Shown here piece by piece: positions 16,697 through 25,251 of a DNA stretch of 64,000 bases; positions within the stretch are counted from its first letter, which is position 1; each line of letters starts with the position of its first letter. Where the stretch lies: contig NZ_JAFCKF010000016.1 in assembly GCF_018130545.1 (NCBI RefSeq), positions 24,839 to 88,838 on the forward strand, in the 5' to 3' direction. The notes below the pieces were generated by a model. That model worked only from the letters and a program-made list of their open reading frames with translations, made no database searches and was not told the origin of the DNA. The DNA comes from Bradyrhizobium tropiciagri (lineage in GTDB: Bacteria > Pseudomonadota > Alphaproteobacteria > Rhizobiales > Xanthobacteraceae). A program made the translations under genes and the position numbers.

Positions 16697-17824
16697 CTAT
16701 CCCAGATTCAATTTGCTCTTGTCGCCGCCCGCCCAGGCCAGCGTCTTCGGGTCCATCACGCGGAACCAGAGCCACGGGATCGCGGCGAGCCCGAACATGC
16801 CGGTGTAGCCGTTCGGCAGCCGTGGAATGTCGTCGAAATCGCGCAGCGACTGATACGGGCGCATCGGGTTGGCGTGGTGATCCGAATGGCGTTGCAGATG
16901 GAACGTCATCAGGTTCGAGACGATGTGGTTGGTGTTCCAGGAGTGGCGCGGCTCGACCGCCTGGTAGCGGCCGTTCGGCTGTTTTTCGCGCAACAGTCCG
17001 TAGTGCTCGACATAGTTGGCCTGGGTCAGCGCGTACCAGCCCAGGAAATGATGCGCGACGATGAACGGCGCGACCTTCCAGCCGAACAGCGCAATCAGGA
17101 TGGCCGCGACGACGAGCGTCAACGCGAATCCTTGCAGGATCTCGTTGTCGACCGACCAGATCGGCTCACCGCGCCGGGTCAGCCGCTCGGCCTCGTTGCG
17201 CCAGCCGCGCTTGAACGCGCCCGGCAGCTCGCGGGTTGCGAAGGCATAGATCGATTCACCGAACCGCGCGCTGGCGGGGTCTTCGGGGGTTGCGACCCAG
17301 GTGTGATGGCCGCGATTGTGCTCGACGCGGAAATGCGCGTAACCGACCGCGCAATTGGCCAGCATGCCGAACATGATGTTGAGCCTGTCTGCTTTGTGGC
17401 CGAGCTCGTGTCCGATCAGCAGCGCGCCGCCATTGATGGTGCCGACGCCGAGCAGCAGCGCGACATAGGACCACCACGGCAGTTCCTGCGTGCCGAAGAA
17501 GGCGATCAGCGCGACGTAATTGATCCAGGGAAACACCACGGTGATGCGCGCGAGCCGCAGGTAGTAGGGATCGGCCTCCATCGCGGCGACCACTTCCGCC
17601 GGCGGATTATGAGTGTCCTCGCCGAACACGACGTCGAGCAGCGGGATCAGGATGAAGATGAAAATGAAGGGGATCAGCGTCACCAGCGGATTATGCGTCC
17701 GCAGGAACAGCCAGTAGGACAACAACGGGATCAGCGGCGGGATGAACGACAGCATCCACAGATAGCGCTTGCCGTCCCGGTATTCGACCGGATCGCCGGC
17801 CGGGTTGGTGCCTTTGAAGATCAT
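16697..17824 (-). CDS. alkB: alkane 1-monooxygenase
   Basis: A 375-residue integral membrane diiron hydroxylase. Its His motifs are HELGHK (139-144), EHNRGHH (168-174), NYVEHYGL and LQRHSDHH, and six hydrophobic helices surround them. It oxidises n-alkanes or fatty-acyl chains at the terminal carbon, taking electrons from rubredoxin. Start 17824 has GGAGGG seven bases upstream. No rubredoxin or rubredoxin reductase gene is adjacent, so electron partners must be elsewhere. It is divergent from an AraC-type regulator across 159 bp, the usual arrangement of a substrate-induced alkB. Confidence 0.93.
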   Translation of the reverse strand: MIFKGTNPAGDPVEYRDGKRYLWMLSFIPPLIPLLSYWLFLRTHNPLVTLIPFIFIFILIPLLDVVFGEDTHNPPAEVVAAMEADPYYLRLARITVVFPWINYVALIAFFGTQELPWWSYVALLLGVGTINGGALLIGHELGHKADRLNIMFGMLANCAVGYAHFRVEHNRGHHTWVATPEDPASARFGESIYAFATRELPGAFKRGWRNEAERLTRRGEPIWSVDNEILQGFALTLVVAAILIALFGWKVAPFIVAHHFLGWYALTQANYVEHYGLLREKQPNGRYQAVEPRHSWNTNHIVSNLMTFHLQRHSDHHANPMRPYQSLRDFDDIPRLPNGYTGMFGLAAIPWLWFRVMDPKTLAWAGGDKSKLNLG

Positions 17825-17915
17825 CGCATTCCCTCCAGCATCGCTTCGAGTCGGCATTCGCCGTTTGTTGTGCCGAGCATGCCGCGAGCCGGGCCTGCGC
17901 CGCCAGTTCCCAATA

Positions 17916-17936
17916 GGCCAATTTTGTGGCATTTTG
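17916..17936. promoter_or_regulatory. candidate AraC-type operator between alkB and its regulator
   Basis: Two near-direct repeats, GGCCAATTTTG (17916-17926) and GGCATTTTG (17928-17936), spaced about one helical turn. They lie in the 159-bp divergent region. AraC-family dimers bind such direct repeats. No experimentally known site was matched. Confidence 0.4.
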
Positions 17937-17983
17937 CGCCAAGCCTGTTCGGCCGGACGTTCGCGAGGGAGGGCGCCGACACA

Positions 17984-18994
17984 ATGCAGGGATCGGAGGC
18001 CGATGCCCTTCGCACGCCGGTGTCCGCCGCCTATGCGCGGGCGCTGGTGCGCACCTTCGGCAAGACGCGGAGCGAGCGCGACGAGCTGCTGACGGGCACT
18101 GCAATCCAGCAGGATGTACTCGACCAGCCCGGCGCGCACATGCCGGTGTCGTCGCTGGTGATGCTCGCAGCCAACATCACGCGGGCGCATGGCGAGCTGT
18201 GGCCGCTGTCGGCCGCGGCGGTGTGGTCGACATCGCTGCAAGGTGCGCTCGACGTCGCGACCAGGACCGCGCCGACCATCGCCGATGCCTTGAACACCGG
18301 CGCGCGTTTCGGGTCGACCCGCGCGCCGTTCGTGCGCAACCGGCTGCGCAAGACCGCGCGCTCGATCCAGATCGAGATCTCTCCTGCAGTGGCGATGGAC
18401 GAACCACTGTGGCACGCCGTGGCGCTGGCGGTGAGCCTCAACGTCCACGCGGTGTATGTGCAACTGCTCGAGGACTCGATCGGGCAGGCGACGCTTGAAT
18501 TTCCCTGGGCGCCGCCCGCCGGCGCGGAGCAGCTGGCGCCGCATTTTTCCTGCGCGGTGAAGTTCAACGCGGCTGCTTTCCGCTTCGATGTGCCGAAAGC
18601 GCTTTGCGCGCGGCGGTCGCCGTTTGCCGATCCGGAATTGCACGCCAAAGCGATCGAAGCGCTCGAAGCGATCGAGAAGCCGCGCTCGGATGCCGAGGCG
18701 CTGACGCGGATCGTCGAGAACCTGATCGCATCGCGCCTGCCGCATCGCCTGGCTGAGGAAGAGGCCGCACGCCTGATCGGCACCTCGCGCCGCACCTTGG
18801 TGCGGCGGCTCGCGGAAGCCAACAGCGCCTTCCGCCCGCTGCTCGACGCCGTGCTGCGCGAGCGCGCGAGGGTGATGCTCGCGGCAGGCACCCAGTCGCG
18901 CGACGAGATGGCGGCGGCGCTGGGTTACACGGATGCGACGAGTTTCAGCCGGGCGTGCCGGCGGTGGTTTGGGGAGAGGGGCGTGCGGGGATAG
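17984..18994 (+). CDS. AraC family regulator with arabinose-binding-like N-terminal domain
   Basis: The 336-residue protein has a ligand-sensing N-terminal domain of the OruR/ArgR-type AraC regulators (about 15-205) and a C-terminal pair of HTH motifs (about 235-330, LAEEEAARLIGTSRRTLVRRL and MAAALGYTDATSFSRACRRWFG). The start at 17984 has GGGAGGG 10-16 bases upstream. Longer in-frame extensions are antisense to alkB and are rejected. Divergent placement suggests it controls alkB in response to an alkane, alcohol or acid; that is inference. Confidence 0.9.
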   Translation: MQGSEADALRTPVSAAYARALVRTFGKTRSERDELLTGTAIQQDVLDQPGAHMPVSSLVMLAANITRAHGELWPLSAAAVWSTSLQGALDVATRTAPTIADALNTGARFGSTRAPFVRNRLRKTARSIQIEISPAVAMDEPLWHAVALAVSLNVHAVYVQLLEDSIGQATLEFPWAPPAGAEQLAPHFSCAVKFNAAAFRFDVPKALCARRSPFADPELHAKAIEALEAIEKPRSDAEALTRIVENLIASRLPHRLAEEEAARLIGTSRRTLVRRLAEANSAFRPLLDAVLRERARVMLAAGTQSRDEMAAALGYTDATSFSRACRRWFGERGVRG

Positions 18995-19066
18995 CGGGCG
19001 CGGTTCGCAGCTCGCACAGGCCCGGAGCCTCGCGGACAGCACGCCGATTGAGCGGCGCCGATCCTC

Positions 19067-19153
19067 TCAATGCGTATGCAGGGCGTCGTAGGCGTGGGCA
19101 AAAAACACGGCGGCGCTGAGGAGCAGCAGCACGACAATGGTCGCTTCCATCAT
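19067..19153 (-). CDS. 28-residue single-helix membrane protein
   Basis: The open frame begins ATGATG with GGGGAAG seven bases upstream. It encodes a peptide of one hydrophobic helix (ATIVVLLLLSAAVFFAHAY) ending DALHTH before a TGA. The acidic N-terminus (MMEA) and His-containing tail predict an inner-membrane peptide. It is convergent with the AraC gene and is the last feature before the integrated element. Function unknown; too short for routine gene calling. Confidence 0.55.
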   Translation of the reverse strand: MMEATIVVLLLLSAAVFFAHAYDALHTH

Positions 19154-19610
19154 GACACTTCCCCGCAATTTCTTTGATTATTTGGGGAAGGCTACCGGCC
19201 AATTGTTTCCGCCCGGTTTCGTCGGCTGCTGAAAATGGTTTCGTGGCCGCCGTCTGGACAATGGCGCGCTCGGAGCGCTCGCAACTTTATGCCCAACTTA
19301 TTGTAAATAAACGGATTATCAGTTCATCTCGTCGGCGAGTGAGAGTTTGAGGGGTAAATGGTTTCCAACGCTCGCATTTCGCGCATAATGGCCCAGTAGC
19401 GGCAGGTTGGGTCAGCGCGATTCTGAACTGTCTCCGTGCGGCCACGCAGAACTTCGACTGGCTTGGAACCCGCTCCGGGAGTGTGGTAGGTATTTATATA
19501 CCCTGTGGATGTGGACTGTAGAGATCCGATGAGCATTCCGCGGTCTAAAGAATAGGCTGCGCCGCTGCGCTTTCGCGTTTGCAGATTATATTGTGTTGGC
19601 AGAGCATTTT
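19154..19610. other. left junction region of the integrated element, no supported gene
   Basis: About 108 bp of chromosome is followed by the att repeat at 19,262 and about 335 bp of element sequence. The latter is AT-richer (for example AACTTATTGTAAATAAACGG). A 70-codon minus-strand frame at 19,324-19,536 has no ribosome site or recognisable domain and is not called. Confidence 0.5.
19262..19275. repeat. att site, left end of the integrated element
   Basis: TGGCGCGCTCGGAG is identical to the last 14 bases of tRNA-Arg (38178-38191, same orientation). Extending to 25 bases, 20 match, including AACT. Base composition drops just inside it. This is the expected remote copy of the tRNA 3' end after integrase-mediated insertion. 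Confidence 0.75.
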
Positions 19611-20186
19611 ATGGACGAGTTGACGCCCGACCCACCCGTCCTGGCCGATGCATCCTTAAACGCGAAGTATGGAGATGCGGTGGAGCCTGTCCGGGTTGAT
19701 CCCCTGGAAGCTAAAATGCAGCCTCACAGCCTGCATGAGCTGTCGAAGGCATCGGCTCGGCTGCTTAAAGACTTTATGACCGTAACGGAGAAAGGACTTG
19801 GCGTTACGCGCTTTGTCTACTGCGAACTGCCCATTTTATGGGTGGTAGATGTTGACGGTCGCATCTGGTTCGCCGTCGAAGAGATCATTGACGAGGCTAC
19901 ACTCGAATTCGTCATGCCCCGGCTGCGCAACTCAGCGGTCATGGAGGGTAAGCAAAGATTGGGACACCCTGCTTTGATTAAGGCTGCGCCGGGTAGGATA
20001 GGAGGAGAAATCCTTTTTGACCCGAAGCTAGGCTTATCCGGCGAATGGGTGATTTCTAATTCCTCCGGCAGGTATGGCCTGTGCGAGGGACGTACGAGCG
20101 ATCATTTGACTAACGCGGCGAAAGCCTTTTCCGAATACGGTATTAAGCTGCACGAGTTCTTCCTCATGCCCAGGGGTAAACGCTGA
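19611..20186 (+). CDS. unknown protein, first gene of a coupled cargo pair
   Basis: A 191-residue soluble protein of unrecognised family. An N-terminal helical stretch (HSLHELSKASARLLKDFM) leads to a beta-rich centre (CELPILWVVDVDGRIWFAVEE). A C-terminal segment contains GHPALIKAAPGRIGGEILFD and then WVISNSSGRYG. The G-G-E...S-N-x-S-G-R-Y hairpin recalls a motif I associate with some bacterial effector or toxin domains; this is from memory and weak. The start at 19611 (ATG) is chosen; a GTG lies 18 bp upstream. Its TGA overlaps the next ATG (TGATG), so the two are translationally coupled. Lower GC than the chromosome. Confidence 0.7.
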   Translation: MDELTPDPPVLADASLNAKYGDAVEPVRVDPLEAKMQPHSLHELSKASARLLKDFMTVTEKGLGVTRFVYCELPILWVVDVDGRIWFAVEEIIDEATLEFVMPRLRNSAVMEGKQRLGHPALIKAAPGRIGGEILFDPKLGLSGEWVISNSSGRYGLCEGRTSDHLTNAAKAFSEYGIKLHEFFLMPRGKR

Positions 20187-21034
20187 TGGAAGCGAATGGA
20201 ATGTCGCTTGAGAGACTGCACCGATTGCGGCCTAGCGACATCGAAACGATAAAAAAAGAAACCAAGCGACCGGATAAATTAAGCGGGATCATCGCGAGTT
20301 TCGCGCGGTATCTTCTCAGCCTAACGAACCCCCGTGCCGTCGAGCTGGATGATGTGTTCCGAATTGCTCTTCAACTCAAAGCAGCGGGGGTATGGGATTT
20401 AGTGCGCCCGCAGGATTTTGCGGAAGCTTTTGAACATCACATTGATGCTGAGGTTACGTCAGCGTTGCGAGATGCATTAGGGGCGAACGAAGTCAAAAAA
20501 GCTTCCGGCGGCTCAGCTGCTGCAAAGAGTGCTAAAGCAATTGCAGATGCGCAGCGTTTACTAGGCAAAAGTCCGCCGAGCGACGATCACTCCTCTAAGT
20601 CAAAACTAACTGCTATTGAACCTGGCGACGATCAAGACCCGGTTATGGTTTTGCACGCGGAGAAATCTAATCAACCGCGATATTTTTTGATTTCTCGGAC
20701 TGGCCTTCTCAAGCCCATCGTTGGTACTACACGGTGGATGTCGAAGAAAACGAGCAAGAAAGTCATCGAGAAAATCGCAGCGGACGCTTCGATCTCGACG
20801 GTCACCGTAAAAAAGGCGATCAGTGAAGCCTTTCATGGAGGGCAGAGAGAGTTGGAGCAGGGTGGGACGTTCCGGGTAACCGGGGGAGGGAAAGTCGTAT
20901 TAGAATTGTTCAATCTGAGCGATTGGCACGAACTCCAAGCCAAAGCATCAAAGAAAAGAAGCGTGAACCTTAACCGTTTAAAAAAAGTCCCAGCTAAGCC
21001 TAAGACGAGGTCTAACGCGCCAGCGCGAGACTAG
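20186..21034 (+). CDS. unknown basic-tailed protein, second gene of the coupled pair
   Basis: A 282-residue soluble protein not matched to a family. The N-terminal helical domain (about 1-105) is followed by a low-complexity Ala/Ser/Lys linker (107-150). A C-terminal part (about 155-260) has PRYFLISRTGLLKPIVGTTR and a helical stretch KKVIEKIAADASISTVTVKKAI that could be HTH-like. A strongly basic tail (KKRSVNLNRLKKVPAKPKTR) suggests nucleic-acid contact. It overlaps the preceding gene by one base and converges on the KAP NTPase gene with 12 bp between stops. Partner of the 191-residue protein; role unknown. Confidence 0.7.
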   Translation: MEANGMSLERLHRLRPSDIETIKKETKRPDKLSGIIASFARYLLSLTNPRAVELDDVFRIALQLKAAGVWDLVRPQDFAEAFEHHIDAEVTSALRDALGANEVKKASGGSAAAKSAKAIADAQRLLGKSPPSDDHSSKSKLTAIEPGDDQDPVMVLHAEKSNQPRYFLISRTGLLKPIVGTTRWMSKKTSKKVIEKIAADASISTVTVKKAISEAFHGGQRELEQGGTFRVTGGGKVVLELFNLSDWHELQAKASKKRSVNLNRLKKVPAKPKTRSNAPARD

Positions 21035-21046
21035 CGCGCGAGCAAG

Positions 21047-23254
21047 CTACTCTCCTTGTTTAACGCCGCTCGCTTTCTCGTCGTCTCGATCTTCTGCCTC
21101 TATCGTCGAAGCAAAGTGGTTTTCGATTTCGCGCGCAACGACACGAATGCGGTTTCTTGCATCTTCAGCTAGCTCATCGCGTTCTAAATGTCCCTTGGCG
21201 GCACTCAGAAACGCTCTGAGATCAAAAACGTCAGGATCAGGTAGTTCGCTGATCTGGTACTTTTTTGGTTCCGATCCAACCGTGTAGCTTACAAAGGCTT
21301 CCGTAATCGCAGCCATGAAATCCGATCGCTCGAAGTTGTTGCTGAGCCAGTTCCTGACCTCCGATGCATCGGCCGAGTACTTCCACGCACTTATAATATC
21401 CCAAGGACGTGGCGCATGAGCCAATGAGCCAAGTTCAGCATCTTCCCTGATTTTGGCAATCAATATTGATCCTAGGGGCGCGAGTGCCGTTGCTGTGATA
21501 ACCACGGGCCCGCCCGAGCCTCCTGGTATCGCTCCAAGTTCCCTGGCGCGCGCCACAAATACGCTGGCGCATAGTGATGTTGACTTGGTCGATTTGAAAC
21601 ACTGCTCAAGGTAAGTGCTGGCTTGGGCTGGCCCCAATGCGATCAATATGTCTGTCACCAGCTTCGACCACAATGATCGAGGAGAAGCAAAGAAAAGGCC
21701 CGGCGGCCAATCGATTTGGTCAACTTCTTCTCCAATATCGAACAACGCGTCGAGTAAAGACTGAGAGGGGGCAATCGGGTTAGGCCCTGCGAGCCGAAAT
21801 GAAAGCTCCTCGAATAACCGTCCAATCATTGGCCGATTGCCGCGATCTTTTCTATCGATGTAAGCCTTGCCCGTTTGAACAAGGAAGGCTCTATCATGGA
21901 GCCGCTCGATAATCTCGTTCAGTACAAGCGCCGACACCTCGTTCGGCGACGGATACAAAGTAAAATACGCATCATAGCCCGCTTCGCAGCCAATTCCGCG
22001 TCGTCGGACAACCTCAGCGTAGTACTCGCGGTTGCTTTGATCAAAGAGCTTGCTACGTGAGGGAAAAAGTACAGCAAGTAATGTCAGCACTGGCTCGCGT
22101 TCTTCCGCGTCCAACGCTTCAACAAATTTTTTAATCGCTTCCTTGCGGGCGTCTTCTTGGGCCATTCTGAAGCGCCCATCGCTAAAGAGCCAATCTCTAT
22201 TCCATCGTATCCAATCAAAAATCCGCTCGTTAAAAAGTCGCAACCCTTCCATCACCAACAAATCTTGTGGATCTATCTCTCCCTTCAGTGCGGGCCACGA
22301 AAATTTCACCGCGTTGGCGAGGCGCTGCACGTCACGTGGTTGCCGGATCCACCTTCGTATGCCGTCCCGGACCAAATACATCCAACGGGAACTGGTGGGC
22401 GTGGAAGCTGGGAGAAATTCGATTTCAGCTTCAAGCAGCTTGAGCAAATCGTCTTGAAACGGGCGTGGAAGCTCAATTTCCTGCTGAACTATCTTCTCGG
22501 CGAAGTTCGGGCCGCGCCGTCCTTCGGCCGCTCCATCATCAAGTGCGCCCCAAACGATCTCGCGATCGTACGAGAGAAGATAAATAACATTTGGCAAGCG
22601 GCCCACCGTCTTGACCATCTGCATTAACAAACGGATCTCATCCTTGGGGAGCCGGTCCAGATCATCGATAACGACAAGAAATCGCTTCTGCTTCTCTCGC
22701 AAAAGCTGCTGAAGTTTGTCGTACGCCGCTTGTAGAGAGGGCTCTTGCAGAAATTGATCGATCGCGCTGTTGAGAGTGGTTCCGGCTATCTTTGCGGCAG
22801 TTTTTGACGCGAGGCCGCCGCTTGGATCGATGACGACAGCCAGCGTTGCGACCGCATTGAGAACCGGGTCAGACGCTCCTCGTACGCGCCGCAACGCGCG
22901 CGCGATCCACGTAGGTCGCTTCGCGCCAGGTAGCTTCTCGGAGAGCACTTTAAAGAAAGCAGTAATCAAGTCCTGATGTCGGGATACGATCCAGGGCCGA
23001 AAATCTATGATCTCTATCTGCTTTCCGCCTTCTACGTTGCTCTTCTCAAGAAACGCGTTGACGAAATTTATTGCGGTAGACTTCCCGCTACCCCACTCGC
23101 CGTGCAGGCCGATTACATAGCCGTTCGGTGCCTCAAGCGCAGTAATCACGCTCGATAGTCGCTCAGCAAATGGTCGAAATCCGAGCTTGTCTTCTTGCCA
23201 CGGATTTTGCTTCGGAGCGTCGTCGCTTGGTGGAACTATGTCATGGCGACTCAT
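21047..23254 (-). CDS. KAP family P-loop NTPase
   Basis: The 735-residue protein has Walker A HGEWGSGKST (51-60) and Walker B RFLVVIDDLDRLP (191-203). Conserved KAP segments include RPFAERLSSVI, IIDFRPWIVSRHQDLITAF and SYDREIVWGAL. The long C-terminal region is helical. No clear transmembrane insert lies between Walker A and B, unlike many KAP members. KAP NTPases belong to the STAND-like group; a plasmid member (PifA) excludes phage. The start follows GAGGG. It lies 54 bp after a nuclease-like gene, same strand, so the two form an operon. Likely defence effector or sensor by inference. Confidence 0.88.
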   Translation of the reverse strand: MSRHDIVPPSDDAPKQNPWQEDKLGFRPFAERLSSVITALEAPNGYVIGLHGEWGSGKSTAINFVNAFLEKSNVEGGKQIEIIDFRPWIVSRHQDLITAFFKVLSEKLPGAKRPTWIARALRRVRGASDPVLNAVATLAVVIDPSGGLASKTAAKIAGTTLNSAIDQFLQEPSLQAAYDKLQQLLREKQKRFLVVIDDLDRLPKDEIRLLMQMVKTVGRLPNVIYLLSYDREIVWGALDDGAAEGRRGPNFAEKIVQQEIELPRPFQDDLLKLLEAEIEFLPASTPTSSRWMYLVRDGIRRWIRQPRDVQRLANAVKFSWPALKGEIDPQDLLVMEGLRLFNERIFDWIRWNRDWLFSDGRFRMAQEDARKEAIKKFVEALDAEEREPVLTLLAVLFPSRSKLFDQSNREYYAEVVRRRGIGCEAGYDAYFTLYPSPNEVSALVLNEIIERLHDRAFLVQTGKAYIDRKDRGNRPMIGRLFEELSFRLAGPNPIAPSQSLLDALFDIGEEVDQIDWPPGLFFASPRSLWSKLVTDILIALGPAQASTYLEQCFKSTKSTSLCASVFVARARELGAIPGGSGGPVVITATALAPLGSILIAKIREDAELGSLAHAPRPWDIISAWKYSADASEVRNWLSNNFERSDFMAAITEAFVSYTVGSEPKKYQISELPDPDVFDLRAFLSAAKGHLERDELAEDARNRIRVVAREIENHFASTIEAEDRDDEKASGVKQGE

Positions 23255-23308
23255 GATCGATCCCTCGGCTCGTCGGTAGTGAAGAGAAAGCCCGCTTCGC
23301 GGTTAGCT

Positions 23309-24094
23309 TCAGGTCGCAATCACCTCGATCTTGTAGCTTGGAAACGTGAAGAGGGGGCTTTCCTCCAACGTTGTGCGGACGGAAGCCCTGGTCCCTTTGG
23401 AGGGATTGGTCAATTGTATAAAGTGTGCGGTCGGAGCAAGTCCTATTTCAATGAGAAGGAATGGAAAGCGAGTTAAGCGCAGGCGTTTGTGAAGTGATGC
23501 GAGCGCTGCTCTGTAGTAGTCGGGTGACGCCGCTCGGCGTTGCAAATTTGGCGATGTAAACTTGAAGTATGCCAGCATCGGGTGCTTGTTGGAGGTGAGC
23601 GGGGACGCGGTGGCATATGCTGACGCCGCTCTGTGCAGCATTTGATATTCGCATCCGGTGACTTCTTGGGAGAAAACGGGCGTACTATCTACGCCGAGCA
23701 AGTCAAGCCAACCACTCAGCACTTTTTCGCGATTTAGCTTGTTGCGTCCCTTTCGAAGCCAGGAAGCAATGTTTGCATAAGCGGGTTCGGTCCATTTGGA
23801 CTCAATCGCGACGCAAGCTGTATCGGAGATTATCATGAGGTCGGTATGTGAGGAGTTGCCTCGGCCTTCTGATCGGTGACTGACCTTGAACTCAAAATGA
23901 AAATCTCCCGTTGTCGAAATCGCGCAGTCATTCAAGATGGCGCTGAGAGTATTCGCTTTGTCCTTAACGAGGGCTAGCAACGGCACCGTTGATCGATACG
24001 GAGAGTCAAGCTCATCATCATTGTACGAATGTAGTAATGCGGAGAACGTTGGCATTAAACGTTGGTCAAAATACATCCTTCGCTCATAGTCCAT
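23309..24094 (-). CDS. PD-(D/E)XK nuclease-like protein, partner of the KAP NTPase
   Basis: The 261-residue protein lacks signal or membrane segments. Residues E68 (HFEFKV), D85 (SHTDLMII) and E98-S-K100 (CVAIESKW), each in a predicted core strand, match the E...D...ExK layout of PD-(D/E)XK nucleases. The C-terminal half contains YQMLHRAASAYATA, which suggests the helical part of a restriction-like fold. It is first in a two-gene operon with the KAP NTPase. The nuclease assignment is motif-based only; a DNA- or RNA-targeting effector is the natural guess. Confidence 0.6.
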   Translation of the reverse strand: MDYERRMYFDQRLMPTFSALLHSYNDDELDSPYRSTVPLLALVKDKANTLSAILNDCAISTTGDFHFEFKVSHRSEGRGNSSHTDLMIISDTACVAIESKWTEPAYANIASWLRKGRNKLNREKVLSGWLDLLGVDSTPVFSQEVTGCEYQMLHRAASAYATASPLTSNKHPMLAYFKFTSPNLQRRAASPDYYRAALASLHKRLRLTRFPFLLIEIGLAPTAHFIQLTNPSKGTRASVRTTLEESPLFTFPSYKIEVIAT

Positions 24095-24312
24095 CGGGTG
24101 TGTTCTCTCTTTGATTACCAGAAAGGACTAATGCTGCCGATGCGCGCTCGTTTTCCTGACGGTCTCATTGAAGATTTCGCTGGGCCGCTGCCGTTAAGGC
24201 TAGACCATATCTTTGGGAGGGCTTGAAGCGCACTTAGGGGTAGACATGTATAAGCGCGTAACCTGGAGCCTGCTGCATCAACGAATTTCCGTGAAGCATT
24301 GATTGAGCGAAG
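24095..24312. other. intergenic region between nuclease and restriction genes
   Basis: These 218 bp hold the nuclease-KAP promoter region. A rightward 31-codon open frame at 24,131-24,226 has AAAGGAC before its ATG but encodes no recognisable motif; it is left uncalled. Confidence 0.35.
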
Positions 24313-25251
24313 TTAGTCCGGCCCTGATGAGGTCGTCACGCGAGCCTCATATCCAATTTTCGCTGAGTTGAAAGACGACAGTGCAGGAGACGCCGTGGAC
24401 CATTCGAGGCGTCTCGTTACTTTCTTCAGATCCGGTGCACTATAAACAAAACGCTCGTCGTAACGTAAGTAGAGGGTCTTGAAGAATTCTTCGATGCGGA
24501 GCGGACTGCCCAACGGCGGGAATTCCTGCAACAGTGATCCTACGTTGCCTTGCGACATATTGATCATGGCCAGAGAGACAGCTTCGTACCGGCTCACATC
24601 ATTCCGAATGCCTCGGCGGCCCGTAAGCTCCCGCAAAGCCGCGTGAAAGCGAATGATACTCTCGACCGGATCACCGCCTTTTTGGATTGCGATGTCGTTT
24701 CCGGCTAATTGGCGAGCCGCTGGAGCGTTATCCGGAGCGGTCTGCGACACTGCTTCCTCTTCTAATCGGTTTCCGCGGATTACAAAGAGGTAGCCAAACA
24801 CAAGGGCAGGGTAAGTGATGTGAAGATTTGTGCACTCACCAATGGTCTCTTCCATCCGGTTCGTAAGATTGCGAAACGCACCCGTCATGCCTTTGCAAGA
24901 TACGGCTAACACTGGCCCAATCCCGCTCTTTTCAACGACGACATCGACGTTCTTGGTCTTTAGGCCACCCAAGATAGTGGCTTCCCCGCCCTGTGCCGCG
25001 CTGGGATCGTATTCCAACAGAAGCTCGTCTCGCTTCTTACGAACAACAAAAGGGGGACGTGGAGTGATTTCCTCCGGCCGGAAGCCACCTTCCAAAACAA
25101 GGCGACATGCAACGTACCAATGCAGTGGCTTGATGTGTTGCTGGCTCTGGGTCGGTCCAGCGTAGGTCGCGAAGTGAGTTAGTGCTTCTGCTTGGCTCCT
25201 CCATTGGCACACGCGAACATCAGCATCGGTCGCATCACTGGATGGCGGCAT
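24313..25251 (-). CDS. putative Type II restriction endonuclease
   Basis: A 312-residue soluble protein whose start overlaps the methyltransferase stop by 17 bases, the usual linkage of a restriction-modification pair. A candidate catalytic core is D103 (KTKNVDVVVEKSG) followed by V-S-C-K120-G (VLAVSCKGM), a PD-(D/E)XK variant in which the Glu is Ser or Cys. Downstream, FRNLTNRMEETIGECTNLH and YPALVFGYLFVIRGN are typical of sequence-specific endonucleases with helical dimer parts. The recognition sequence cannot be read from the protein. It is not obviously homologous to named enzymes I can recall in detail. Confidence 0.7.
   Translation of the reverse strand: MPPSSDATDADVRVCQWRSQAEALTHFATYAGPTQSQQHIKPLHWYVACRLVLEGGFRPEEITPRPPFVVRKKRDELLLEYDPSAAQGGEATILGGLKTKNVDVVVEKSGIGPVLAVSCKGMTGAFRNLTNRMEETIGECTNLHITYPALVFGYLFVIRGNRLEEEAVSQTAPDNAPAARQLAGNDIAIQKGGDPVESIIRFHAALRELTGRRGIRNDVSRYEAVSLAMINMSQGNVGSLLQEFPPLGSPLRIEEFFKTLYLRYDERFVYSAPDLKKVTRRLEWSTASPALSSFNSAKIGYEARVTTSSGPD

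Noticed and set aside
16874-17983. Long in-frame extension upstream of the AraC regulator
   Set aside because: It is antisense to alkB; the regulator has its own start and ribosome site at 17984.
17825-19042. Frame extension upstream of the alkB start, antisense to the AraC gene
   Set aside because: alkB begins at 17824 with a strong ribosome site; the extension has no coding character.
19324-19536. 70-codon minus-strand frame near the left att site
   Set aside because: No ribosome site or domain; in the AT-richer junction.
24131-24226. 31-codon plus-strand frame after AAAGGAC
   Set aside because: Only a ribosome site supports it; could be real but nothing else does.
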